Source: Verrucomicrobiota bacterium (GTDB lineage: Bacteria > Verrucomicrobiota > Verrucomicrobiia > Opitutales > Opitutaceae). From it: a stretch of DNA of 10,815 nt. Of the stretch, positions 1-6,310 are shown piece by piece. The notes beneath the pieces were generated by a model, which ran no database searches, was not told the DNA's origin, and saw only the letters and a list, made by a program, of their open reading frames with translations. The translations under genes were made by a program, and so were the position numbers. Position 1 is the first letter of the stretch; each line of letters opens with the position of its first letter. The DNA lies in the NCBI GenBank assembly GCA_023430825.1, contig JAEYYL010000319.1, positions 1 through 10,815 on the forward strand, written 5' to 3'.

Positions 1-174
1 GCGGAGATCGCGGCGGCGGCGCGGCAGGCGGAGCGCGCGACGGCGCGTGGTCTGGCTGGCGTGCGCGTGCCGTCGGCGGCGATGGGGCTGCGCGCGCAAT
101 TGCGCGATCCGGCGGAATTGCGTCGCGCGATTTTGCTCCGCGAAGTGCTGGGACCGCCGGTGGGGCTGCGGTAA
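1..174 (+). CDS. C-terminal 57 residues of an unrecognised protein (5' partial)
   Basis: Frame 1 is open from the first base and ends in TAA at 172-174. The visible tail is Ala/Arg-rich and ends in a Leu/Arg-rich helix followed by a short motif (LREVLGPPVGLR). Its codons end mostly in G or C, like the real genes nearby, which supports coding. The composition looks like a soluble protein with a helical C-terminus; no domain can be recognised in so short a piece. It converges on the minus-strand rodZ-like gene, and the 205-bp gap between them holds a large inverted repeat. The upstream part lies outside the window, so the function is left open. The ORF starting at 47 in another frame is a shadow. 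Confidence 0.55.
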   Translation, partial: AEIAAAARQAERATARGLAGVRVPSAAMGLRAQLRDPAELRRAILLREVLGPPVGLR

Positions 175-190
175 CGGTGAGGCGGCGCCG

Positions 191-290
191 GGATTCCAAA
201 ATCCTGAAATCCGGCAGCGTGAAATCGGGCATCTGAAATTGGGCGGACCATCGAGAACGAAGACATTTCAGATTCTCGATGCCCGATTTT
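191..290. terminator. Compound inverted repeat between convergent genes, probable terminator
   Basis: This AT-richer island contains several interlocking palindromes. Bases 221-232 pair with 279-290 (11 Watson-Crick pairs plus one G-T), and 233-239 pair perfectly with 265-271. A 7-nt bulge (272-278) lies on the 3' side. A competing 8-bp stem pairs 250-257 with 273-280, and a small hairpin pairs 191-195 with 200-204. The right arm ends in GATTTT, followed by CAGTTT, so on the plus strand it resembles an imperfect intrinsic terminator. Its place between two convergent genes fits two-way termination. It could instead be a copy of a dispersed palindromic repeat, which cannot be tested from one window. 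Confidence 0.45.
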
Positions 291-379
291 CAGTTTCCAC
301 GCGTCCGCACCGCCGCCGTTGTCTGACAGGCAGCGACTGCGTGCGTCTTGGACGCGATTCCGACCGTGCGATGCCCAGC

Positions 380-1183
380 TTACTCGATCCGGGCGCGGTC
401 GCGGCCTTCGGTGGGCATGCCGTAGCGTTTGCCGTTGACCTCGACGGCGAGGTTCCGGCCCACGGTGTAGCTGACGAAGAGCGGACCGGGACGCGGGATC
501 GTCTGACTCTGGCCGCGCATGAGTGTGGTCTCGGGCAGAATGGTGGAGCCGTCGGCGACGGAGGTCACGCTGACGCGGACGGTATCGAGCGCGACGAGGG
601 TGATGGTGCGTTCCGCGGGCGTGGCGGGCGAGGAGGAGACGGGGGTGCGGCGGGGCGTTTCCGACTCGCCGCCGCTGAATAGGGAGATGCCGCCCCAGAT
701 AACGAGCAGGGCGACGACGCCGATGACGGCCCATTTGCCGTAGCGGAACAGGATCACCGGGTCGATGCCGCTGCCGCCGCCGGCGGAGGGGCTGCGGCGC
801 GTCGCGGTGGAGGTCCGGCGGCTGGCGGTGGGCGCGGCGGGCTTTTCGTCGGCGATGGGCGCGGCGCCGTCGGGGCGTTCGTCGGCCGAGACGATGGAGA
901 CGTCCATGCGGCCGTAGATTTCGCGGCTGGGCTGGCGCGTGCGCGCTTCGCCGCGGCCGAGGGCGGCGTAGTCGTTGAGGATGCGTTCGGCGGGGAGCCG
1001 AAGGAACTGCGCGTAGGTGCGGAGGAAGCCGCGGACGTAGAGCTCGGTGAGATTGATATCGAACTGGTTGTTTTCGAAGCGGCTCAGGTAATCGCCGCGG
1101 ATCTTCGTCGCTTCGGCGGCTTCACGGATCGAGATGCCCTTTTTTTTGCGCGCTTCCTCGAGACGTTCGCCGATGGTCTGCAT
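380..1183 (-). CDS. rodZ: RodZ-like cell-shape protein (HTH_25, single TM, C-terminal beta domain)
   Basis: The protein has 267 residues. RodZ is an inner-membrane protein that links MreB filaments to the elongasome and helps set cell shape. Residues 5-70 form the cytoplasmic Cro/C1-type helix-turn-helix of the RodZ family (HTH_25), including the typical stretch LYVRGFLRTYAQFLRL. A low-complexity linker (about 100-138) leads to one membrane segment at about 151-170. The periplasmic C-terminal region (about 192-267) is rich in beta strands, like the family's DUF4115 domain. Family members are usually about 250-340 residues, so the gene looks complete. The ATG at 1183 opens directly into the HTH; no good Shine-Dalgarno is visible. 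It lies 97 bp downstream of ftsK on the same strand, so co-transcription is plausible. The codons for Lys13-15 form a run of eight A (minus strand, 1140-1147). Confidence 0.85.
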   Translation of the reverse strand: MQTIGERLEEARKKKGISIREAAEATKIRGDYLSRFENNQFDINLTELYVRGFLRTYAQFLRLPAERILNDYAALGRGEARTRQPSREIYGRMDVSIVSADERPDGAAPIADEKPAAPTASRRTSTATRRSPSAGGGSGIDPVILFRYGKWAVIGVVALLVIWGGISLFSGGESETPRRTPVSSSPATPAERTITLVALDTVRVSVTSVADGSTILPETTLMRGQSQTIPRPGPLFVSYTVGRNLAVEVNGKRYGMPTEGRDRARIE

Positions 1184-1280
1184 GGGAGTTCAGTTAGGAG
1201 TTTTGGGAGAGAAGGGGAAGGCGGAACTGAATGGAACGGGGATTCGCGCGGAGGGCGGGAAGCGCGGGCGAGGCGCGGAC

Positions 1281-3785
1281 TCAGAGCGAGTCCAGATCGA
1301 CGAGAATCTCGCGCGGGCTGGAACCGTTTTCCGGGCCGACGATGCCCTTTTCCTCCATGAGATCCATGATGCGCGCGGCGCGGTTGTAGCCGATGCGGAG
1401 GCGGCGCTGGATCATCGAGGTGCTGGCGCGTTTCGAGGATTTCAGGACGTCGAGCGCCTGGTGATACAACTCCTCGTCGTCGCCGAGATCGTCGTCACCG
1501 TCCTCACCGTCTTCGTCATCCTCGCTCGCGGCGCGATCGATCTGCTGCTGGACGGATTGCGCGTATTGGGGCGGGCCGTTGCGTTTGAGGAAGTCGACGA
1601 GTTCGATGACCTCGTCGTCGGAGACGAACGCGCCTTGCGCGCGCACGAGGCGGGAAGAGCCGGGGGGCGAGAACAGCATGTCGCCGCGGCCGATGAGCGT
1701 GTCGGCGCCCTTGACGTCGAGGATGGTGCGGGAGTCGACCTGCGAGGCGACCTGGAAGGCGATGCGCGAAGGGAGGTTGGCCTTGATGACGCCGGTGATG
1801 ACGTTCACCGACGGGCGCTGCGTGGCGATGATGAGGTGGATGCCGGCGGCGCGGGCCAGCTGGGCGAGGCGCGCGATGGAGGTTTCGATCTCGGCGGGCG
1901 CGACCATCATGAGGTCGGCTAGTTCGTCGATGATCGCGACGATGTAGGGGAGGCGTTCGGGCACCTCGATATCGTCGATCGGCGGGGTGATGCCCTCGAG
2001 GGTGGGCTGGGCTTCGACGGGCGGAAACTCGGGGGCGGCGTGTTTTTTGCGCGAGTTGAAGCCGACGATGTTACGGACGTTGCACTTCGCGAAGATCTGG
2101 TAGCGCTGTTCCATTTCGCTGAGCAGCCACTTGAGTGCGCCGGGGACCTTCTTCGGTTCGGTCACGACCGGGATCAGCATGTGCGGAAGGGTGTTGAAGA
2201 CCTTCAGTTCGACGACCTTGGGGTCGACCATGATGAGGCGGACGTTCTTCGGCGAGGCGCTGTAGAGGATGGAGGCGACGATGGAATTGATGCAGACGGA
2301 TTTGCCGGAGCCGGTCGCACCGGCGATGAGCAGGTGCGGCATCTTGGTGAGGTCGGAGATGAGCGGTTTGCCGGAGACATCCTTGCCGAGGGCGATGGGG
2401 AGTTCGGCGCGACCGCCGCTCCAATCGTCGGACTCGAGGATCTCGCGCATGCCGACGGGCGTCGGATGTTGATTGGGCACTTCGACGCCGACGGCGGCCT
2501 TGCCGGGGATGGGGGCGAGGATGCGCACGGATTGCGCGCGCATGCCGAGGGCGATGTTCTTGTCGAGGCCGGCGATTTTTTCGACGCGGACGCCGGGGGC
2601 GGGGACGACCTCGTAGCGGGTGATGACGGGGCCGACGTGGATTTCGCCGAGGGAGACCTCGACGCCGAATTCGCTGAGAATGCGGAGGAGGTTTTCGGCG
2701 TTGCGCTGGTGTTCCTCCTCGCTGTTGGCGGCGGTGGGCTTGACCTGCTCCTTGAGCAAGGTGAGCGGGGGAAACTGATAATTCTGGTCGTCGCTGTGCG
2801 CGGGAGCGACGGCGGCGTTCTTCGATTTTTTCGGCTCCTCGGGTTTGACGATGTTGAGTTGGAGCTTGCCGGCGGCGGCGGCGGCGAGGGATTGGGGATC
2901 GGTCGCTGTGTCTCCAGATTTTGGAGACAGGCGGAGCGCGGGGGCCCGGGGTTCGGGTTTCGGCGGCGGAGGAGGCGGGGGCGCGACGGGCGGGGCGGCG
3001 GCGGATTTCGCGAGGGGGTCGTCGCCGTTTTTCGGGAGGGTGATTTTTTTCGCGGCGGGCCCGATGGCGGCGGCGGCCGCTCCGGCGCCGGTGGCGGCGG
3101 GAGGTGGAAAGGGTGCGACGGTGGCGGCCTTTTGTCGTGCCTGGTCGGCGCGGGCTTTCTGGCGGAGTGCGGCGAGTTCGGCTTTCTGCTTGGCGCGGGA
3201 GTCGCGCCAGGCGTGGAAGGCGGCGAGGTAGCGTTCGAGTTCGCCGCCGATGTCGCGGGTGAAGATGTAAACCAGCGCGCAGGCGTAGAGGGTGAAGAGA
3301 AGGAGGCCGGAGCCGAAGGGGCCGACGGCGTTTTCGAGGCCGCGGTGGTAGAGCAGGGTGCCGATGAAGCCGCCGGCGCCGCGCGGGAAGTATTCGCTGG
3401 GGCCGAAGCTGGTGAACATCGCGGCGATGCCGGAGAGCGTGATGAGCGCGACGAGCATGGCGACGAGCCGCGGGGCGGTGAGCCGGCGCGGGTGGCGGAT
3501 GGAGACGTAGAGCATCCAGCCGAGGAAGACGGGGATCAGCCAGGTGGCGAAGCCGAGGGTGTAAAGGGAGCACCAGACGGTGTTGGCGCCGACGACGCCG
3601 ACGATGTTCGTGGCGGTGGCGTGGGTGCTGTTGAGCGTGACCTGGTTGGGCGTGTAGTCGACGAGGGCGACGGTGAGCGACGGCCCGAGAACGAAGCAGA
3701 TGACGGCGGCCAGCCAGTTCGGCCGGTAGCGCGGGGCTTGGAAAGAAGGTCCGCTATTTGGGTTTGAAGTCTCCGACTTGGGCAT
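1281..3785 (-). CDS. ftsK: DNA translocase FtsK/SpoIIIE family
   Basis: The protein has 834 residues from the chosen ATG. FtsK is a septum-anchored hexameric ATPase that pumps chromosome termini during division and activates XerCD at dif. Membrane segments lie at about 24-44, 69-97, 106-127 and 157-176. A Pro/Ala-rich linker (about 182-330) includes seven consecutive prolines. The motor follows: Walker A GATGSGKS at 489-496, Walker B IIDE ending at 620-621, and the ATQRPS motif at about 654-659. A very acidic stretch (about 754-771) leads into the winged-helix gamma domain (about 771-834), which in this family reads the DNA polarity motif and contacts XerD. A TTG at 3842 in frame would add 19 residues. 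I chose the ATG at 3785 because it places the first membrane segment about 24 residues in, as is usual; neither start has a clear ribosome site. The gene is divergent from manA. Confidence 0.93.
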   Translation of the reverse strand: MPKSETSNPNSGPSFQAPRYRPNWLAAVICFVLGPSLTVALVDYTPNQVTLNSTHATATNIVGVVGANTVWCSLYTLGFATWLIPVFLGWMLYVSIRHPRRLTAPRLVAMLVALITLSGIAAMFTSFGPSEYFPRGAGGFIGTLLYHRGLENAVGPFGSGLLLFTLYACALVYIFTRDIGGELERYLAAFHAWRDSRAKQKAELAALRQKARADQARQKAATVAPFPPPAATGAGAAAAAIGPAAKKITLPKNGDDPLAKSAAAPPVAPPPPPPPKPEPRAPALRLSPKSGDTATDPQSLAAAAAGKLQLNIVKPEEPKKSKNAAVAPAHSDDQNYQFPPLTLLKEQVKPTAANSEEEHQRNAENLLRILSEFGVEVSLGEIHVGPVITRYEVVPAPGVRVEKIAGLDKNIALGMRAQSVRILAPIPGKAAVGVEVPNQHPTPVGMREILESDDWSGGRAELPIALGKDVSGKPLISDLTKMPHLLIAGATGSGKSVCINSIVASILYSASPKNVRLIMVDPKVVELKVFNTLPHMLIPVVTEPKKVPGALKWLLSEMEQRYQIFAKCNVRNIVGFNSRKKHAAPEFPPVEAQPTLEGITPPIDDIEVPERLPYIVAIIDELADLMMVAPAEIETSIARLAQLARAAGIHLIIATQRPSVNVITGVIKANLPSRIAFQVASQVDSRTILDVKGADTLIGRGDMLFSPPGSSRLVRAQGAFVSDDEVIELVDFLKRNGPPQYAQSVQQQIDRAASEDDEDGEDGDDDLGDDEELYHQALDVLKSSKRASTSMIQRRLRIGYNRAARIMDLMEEKGIVGPENGSSPREILVDLDSL

Positions 3786-3888
3786 TTGTGTGAACCGACC
3801 GAAATTCAGCTCGGAGTCCACGCTAACCCCCGGACCGGTCAAATGTAAATGTCCCCGCGGTCGGCGGGCTGGAACTCATCAAAATTTT
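3786..3888. promoter_or_regulatory. Divergent intergenic region between ftsK and manA
   Basis: About 103 bp separate the two divergent start codons, so promoters for both directions should lie here. An 8-bp palindrome, GACCGGTC, lies at 3833-3840, next to an AT-rich patch at 3841-3850 (AAATGTAAAT). TGTAAA at 3844-3849 resembles a -10 element for manA, and the reverse strand of the same patch (TACATT) could serve ftsK. No convincing -35 partner was found for either. If ftsK really starts at the alternative TTG (3842), the true non-coding gap shrinks to 46 bp. Confidence 0.4.
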
Positions 3889-4866
3889 ATGCGCGATATC
3901 CTTCGTTTTGAGCCGCTGTATCAGGATCGGGTCTGGGGCGGACGCGTGTTGGAAACGAGCTTTGGCCGGACGCTGCCGGCGGGCCGGCCGATCGGCGAGA
4001 GCTGGGAGATCGTGGACCGGCCGGAGGCGCAGTCGGTGGTGCGGGCGGGCAATCTCAAGGGGACGACGCTGCGTGCGTTGATCGAGCAGCACGGCGCGGA
4101 GGTGATGGGGCCGAAGTGGCCGGCGGAGAAACCGTTTCCGATCCTGGTGAAATGGCTGGATTGCCGCGAGCGGCTGAGCCTGCAGGTGCATCCGCCGGCG
4201 TCGGTGGCGGGCGAGTTGAAGGGTGAGCCGAAGACGGAGAACTGGTATATCGCGCATTCGACGGCGGACGCGAAGCTGCTGGTGGGATTGAAGCGCGGAG
4301 TGACCCGCGAGCAGTTCGAGCGCGCGATCGCGAACGACACGCTGGAGAGTTGCATTCATCATTTCCGGGTTGCGGCGGGCGATTCGATCCTGGTGCACAG
4401 CGGTCAGGTGCATGCGATCGACGCGGGAAATCTGATTCTGGAGATCCAGCAAAACTCGGACACGACGTATCGCGTTTACGACTGGGGGCGGGTGGGTTTG
4501 GACGGAAAGCCGCGGCAGTTGCACATCGAGCAATCGCTGCGTTCGATCCAGTGGGACGACTTCGAGCCGGCACCCGTGCGCGGGGCGCCGACATCGGGCA
4601 CGATCGCGGATTGCGCGGAGTTTTCGATCCGGCGGGTGGTGCTTGGAGCGGGCGAACGGCTGTCGGTGGCGGCGGGCCAGCAGGCGCGGTTGTTGAGTGT
4701 GGTGAGCGGGTCGGTGCGGGTGAGCGCGGAAAACGGTTCCGCGAGCCGGGCGCCGTTCGGGCAGCCGCTGGTGGCGGGCGAGAACGTGCTGCTGCCGTAT
4801 GCGGCGGCGTTCACGTTCGCGGCGGCGAGCACATCGATCCTGCTGGTGACGGAAAACTTTTCGTGA
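3889..4866 (+). CDS. manA: Mannose-6-phosphate isomerase, class I (short bacterial form)
   Basis: The protein has 325 residues, matching the short Bacillus-type class I enzymes of about 315 residues. It interconverts mannose 6-phosphate and fructose 6-phosphate in the cytosol, using one zinc ion in a cupin fold. Residues that match the family's zinc ligands are visible: Gln99 and His101 in LQVHPP, Glu117 in PKTENWY, and His175 in QVHAID. The family block LEIQQNSDTTYRVYDWGR follows, with the active-site Arg at about 195. The C-terminal part (about 245-325) is the second cupin-like domain. I chose the ATG at 3889 because the frame upstream has no family-like sequence and the RFEPLYQDRVWGG start is typical. 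No strong ribosome site is seen. The gene heads a co-directional series and can feed mannose into glycolysis or supply mannose 6-phosphate for GDP-mannose and surface polysaccharide. Confidence 0.93.
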   Translation: MRDILRFEPLYQDRVWGGRVLETSFGRTLPAGRPIGESWEIVDRPEAQSVVRAGNLKGTTLRALIEQHGAEVMGPKWPAEKPFPILVKWLDCRERLSLQVHPPASVAGELKGEPKTENWYIAHSTADAKLLVGLKRGVTREQFERAIANDTLESCIHHFRVAAGDSILVHSGQVHAIDAGNLILEIQQNSDTTYRVYDWGRVGLDGKPRQLHIEQSLRSIQWDDFEPAPVRGAPTSGTIADCAEFSIRRVVLGAGERLSVAAGQQARLLSVVSGSVRVSAENGSASRAPFGQPLVAGENVLLPYAAAFTFAAASTSILLVTENFS

Positions 4867-4931
4867 GGCGGGGCGTGCGGGCGGCGCGCGGAGAACGCGA
4901 CGGTGCGAGCGGGTCCCTGCGGGGTGGGGCG

Positions 4932-5639
4932 ATGTTCAAGCTGCTGGTGTTTCTCGTGGTGGTGTTCGCGTTCGCGGCGCTGGCGTGGATGGCGCTGCTG
5001 CCGTTTGTCGTGACAGAGCGGATACGGGCGCGCACGGGTTTCGAGGCGACGCTCGAGCGGCTGGTCGCGAATCCGTTTACGGGCGAGATCGAGCTGCGCG
5101 GGCTGGTGTTGCGCAACCCGGCGGAATTTCCGGTGCGGGAATTCATCGAGGTGAAATCGCTGCGGGCGGAGGTGCGGTTGCGGTCGCTGTGGGGGGCGCG
5201 GACGGAATTCGATGTGGTGGCCGTGGAGGTCGGGGCGGTCACGCTGGTGAAGGGGCCGAGCGGCGCGATCAACGCGGAGATGTTCGAGGCGGCGACGGCG
5301 GGGAAAAGGGCGTTCCGGGTGCGCACGCTGCGGCTGAAGGTGGGGCGGTTGGTCGTGGCGGATCACAGCCGGCGGACGGCGACGACGCAGGAGCAGGCGT
5401 TGAACGTCGACGCGGTGTTTTCGGAGGTGACGGACGTGGAGCAGGTGGCGACGACGCCGGCGTTGCAACCGGTGGGCGCGGTGGCGGCGGTCCTGTTGCA
5501 GCTCGTGCCGGGTGAATTGGGCCACTCGGTGGACGAGGCGGCGCGCTCGGGCGCGGGGCGCTTGAAGGATCTCGGCCGGAAGGCGGGCGAAGGCGTGAAA
5601 GGTTTTTTCGACGCGCTTGAAGAAAGCAAAAAGCCATAG
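4932..5639 (+). CDS. AsmA-like membrane-anchored protein
   Basis: The protein has 235 residues. One hydrophobic segment at 2-26 should anchor it in the inner membrane with the rest in the periplasm. Residues 35-120 show the pattern of the AsmA/DUF748 group: a GFEATLERL start, GEIELRGLVLRNP, a basic beta-rich stretch (VKSLRAEVRLRSLW), then a VTLVKGPSGAINAEMF segment. This is far shorter than typical AsmA (over 600 residues), so it matches only the N-terminal module. The C-terminus (about 205-235) is an amphipathic, charged helix. AsmA-like proteins are linked to outer-membrane lipid transport and assembly; any such role here is inference. The ATG at 4932 has a G-rich stretch just upstream (GGGGTGGGG), starts 65 bp after manA, and the gene ends 16 bp before grpE, so it is probably transcribed with both. 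A longer ORF running upstream through manA in another frame is rejected as a start. Confidence 0.65.
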   Translation: MFKLLVFLVVVFAFAALAWMALLPFVVTERIRARTGFEATLERLVANPFTGEIELRGLVLRNPAEFPVREFIEVKSLRAEVRLRSLWGARTEFDVVAVEVGAVTLVKGPSGAINAEMFEAATAGKRAFRVRTLRLKVGRLVVADHSRRTATTQEQALNVDAVFSEVTDVEQVATTPALQPVGAVAAVLLQLVPGELGHSVDEAARSGAGRLKDLGRKAGEGVKGFFDALEESKKP

Positions 5640-5655
5640 TTAGGTTGTCGGCTCC

Positions 5656-6234
5656 ATGTCATCTTCCGAATCCACCGATACCGTTAACCCTCCTCCTCCC
5701 TCCAACGCGCCCGAAACGAAGGCCGAGGCCGCGGCGGCGCCCGAGACCGCGGCGGTCGATGCGGTGGCGGCGGCGAAGAAAGAGGCGGCGGACAACTACG
5801 AGCGTTATCTCCGTGCGGTTGCGGACCTGGAGAATTTCCGCCGCCGGACGGTGCGCGAGAAGGACGAACTGCGGCAGTTTGCCGCGTCGGGCGTGCTCGA
5901 GGACCTGATGCCCGTGATGGACAATCTCGGCCTGGCGCTGACGGCGGCGAAGCAGCCGAATGCGGAGATCAAGGCCTTGGCCGGGGGCGTCGAGATGGTG
6001 TTGACGCAGCTGAAGTCGGCCCTGAGCAGCCACGGGTTGAAGGAGATCGATCCGGCGGGCGGGGTTTTCGACGCGAATTTGCACGAGGCGATCGCGGCGC
6101 AACCGAGCGGGGAGGTGCCCGAAGGCAACGTGATCACGGTGGTGCGCACGGGTTTCTCGCTAAACGGGCGGCTGCTGCGGCCGGCCTCGGTGGTCGTTTC
6201 GAGCGGCGCCGCCGCAGGCGAGGCGAAAGGCTGA
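5656..6234 (+). CDS. grpE: Nucleotide exchange factor GrpE
   Basis: The protein has 192 residues, the usual size for GrpE. It releases ADP from DnaK and so resets the chaperone cycle in the cytosol; its long helix also acts as a heat sensor in the family. The first 35 residues are a disordered Ala/Pro/Glu-rich tail. Residues about 36-75 form the dimerising coiled coil (NYERYLRAVADLENFRRRT), followed by helices at about 78-127. The GrpE signature runs from about 138 to 182 and includes FDANLHEAIAAQP and the beta-domain end VVRTGFSLNGRLLRPASVVVS. The ATG at 5656 has only a weak AGG about 12 nt upstream. The gene follows the AsmA-like gene closely and precedes dnaJ by 76 bp. No dnaK is in the window and no CIRCE operator (TTAGCACTC-N9-GAGTGCTAA) is visible upstream. 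Confidence 0.95.
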   Translation: MSSSESTDTVNPPPPSNAPETKAEAAAAPETAAVDAVAAAKKEAADNYERYLRAVADLENFRRRTVREKDELRQFAASGVLEDLMPVMDNLGLALTAAKQPNAEIKALAGGVEMVLTQLKSALSSHGLKEIDPAGGVFDANLHEAIAAQPSGEVPEGNVITVVRTGFSLNGRLLRPASVVVSSGAAAGEAKG

Positions 6235-6243
6235 TTCTTTATT

Positions 6244-6297
6244 GTAGGAATGCCGGGGTGGACGATGCTCGATCATCGCCTGCCTGCAGGCGCCTAC
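6244..6297 (+). other. Structured spacer between grpE and dnaJ
   Basis: The 76-bp gap holds several nested complements. GTAGG at 6244-6248 pairs with CCTAC at 6293-6297 and encloses two hairpins. The first pairs CGATG (6263-6267) with CATCG (6274-6278). The second pairs CGCCTG (6277-6282) with CAGGCG (6287-6292) around a CCTG loop. The two inner hairpins share two bases, so they partly compete. No U-run follows, so this is not a clear terminator. It could be an RNA-processing or translation-control element for dnaJ, or a small dispersed repeat. Confidence 0.35.
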
Positions 6298-6310
6298 TTC
6301 CCGCACGACC

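Noticed and set aside
47..682. 211-residue plus-strand ORF over the first partial gene, the palindromic region and the rodZ end
   Set aside because: It crosses a non-coding palindromic island and runs antisense to rodZ; composition is Arg/Cys-rich with no domain.
1130..1160. A8-G run in rodZ forming A_AAA_AAG in the frame needed for -1 frameshifting, with GAGGAA about 10 nt upstream as in dnaX
   Set aside because: The -1 frame reaches a stop after about five codons (GHLDP), leaving a product of about 20 residues; the sequence is explained by the EEARKKKG codons.
2860..3110. GCG/GGC trinucleotide runs as possible repeats
   Set aside because: They encode the Ala/Pro-rich FtsK linker in frame and reflect codon use in GC-rich DNA; no array structure.
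2040..3767. Long open frames on the plus strand (575 residues) and in another minus frame (2071-3573) across ftsK
   Set aside because: They are GC-rich shadows of ftsK: Arg-, Gly- or Asp-rich without domains, while the ftsK frame shows Walker motifs and membrane segments.
4350..4931. Upstream extension of the AsmA-like frame through manA
   Set aside because: The extension overlaps manA fully and is Gly/Arg-rich; the membrane anchor and the domain begin at ATG 4932.
5600..5656. Search for a CIRCE operator or heat-shock promoter before grpE
   Set aside because: No TTAGCACTC-N9-GAGTGCTAA inverted repeat or clear alternative-sigma promoter is visible.
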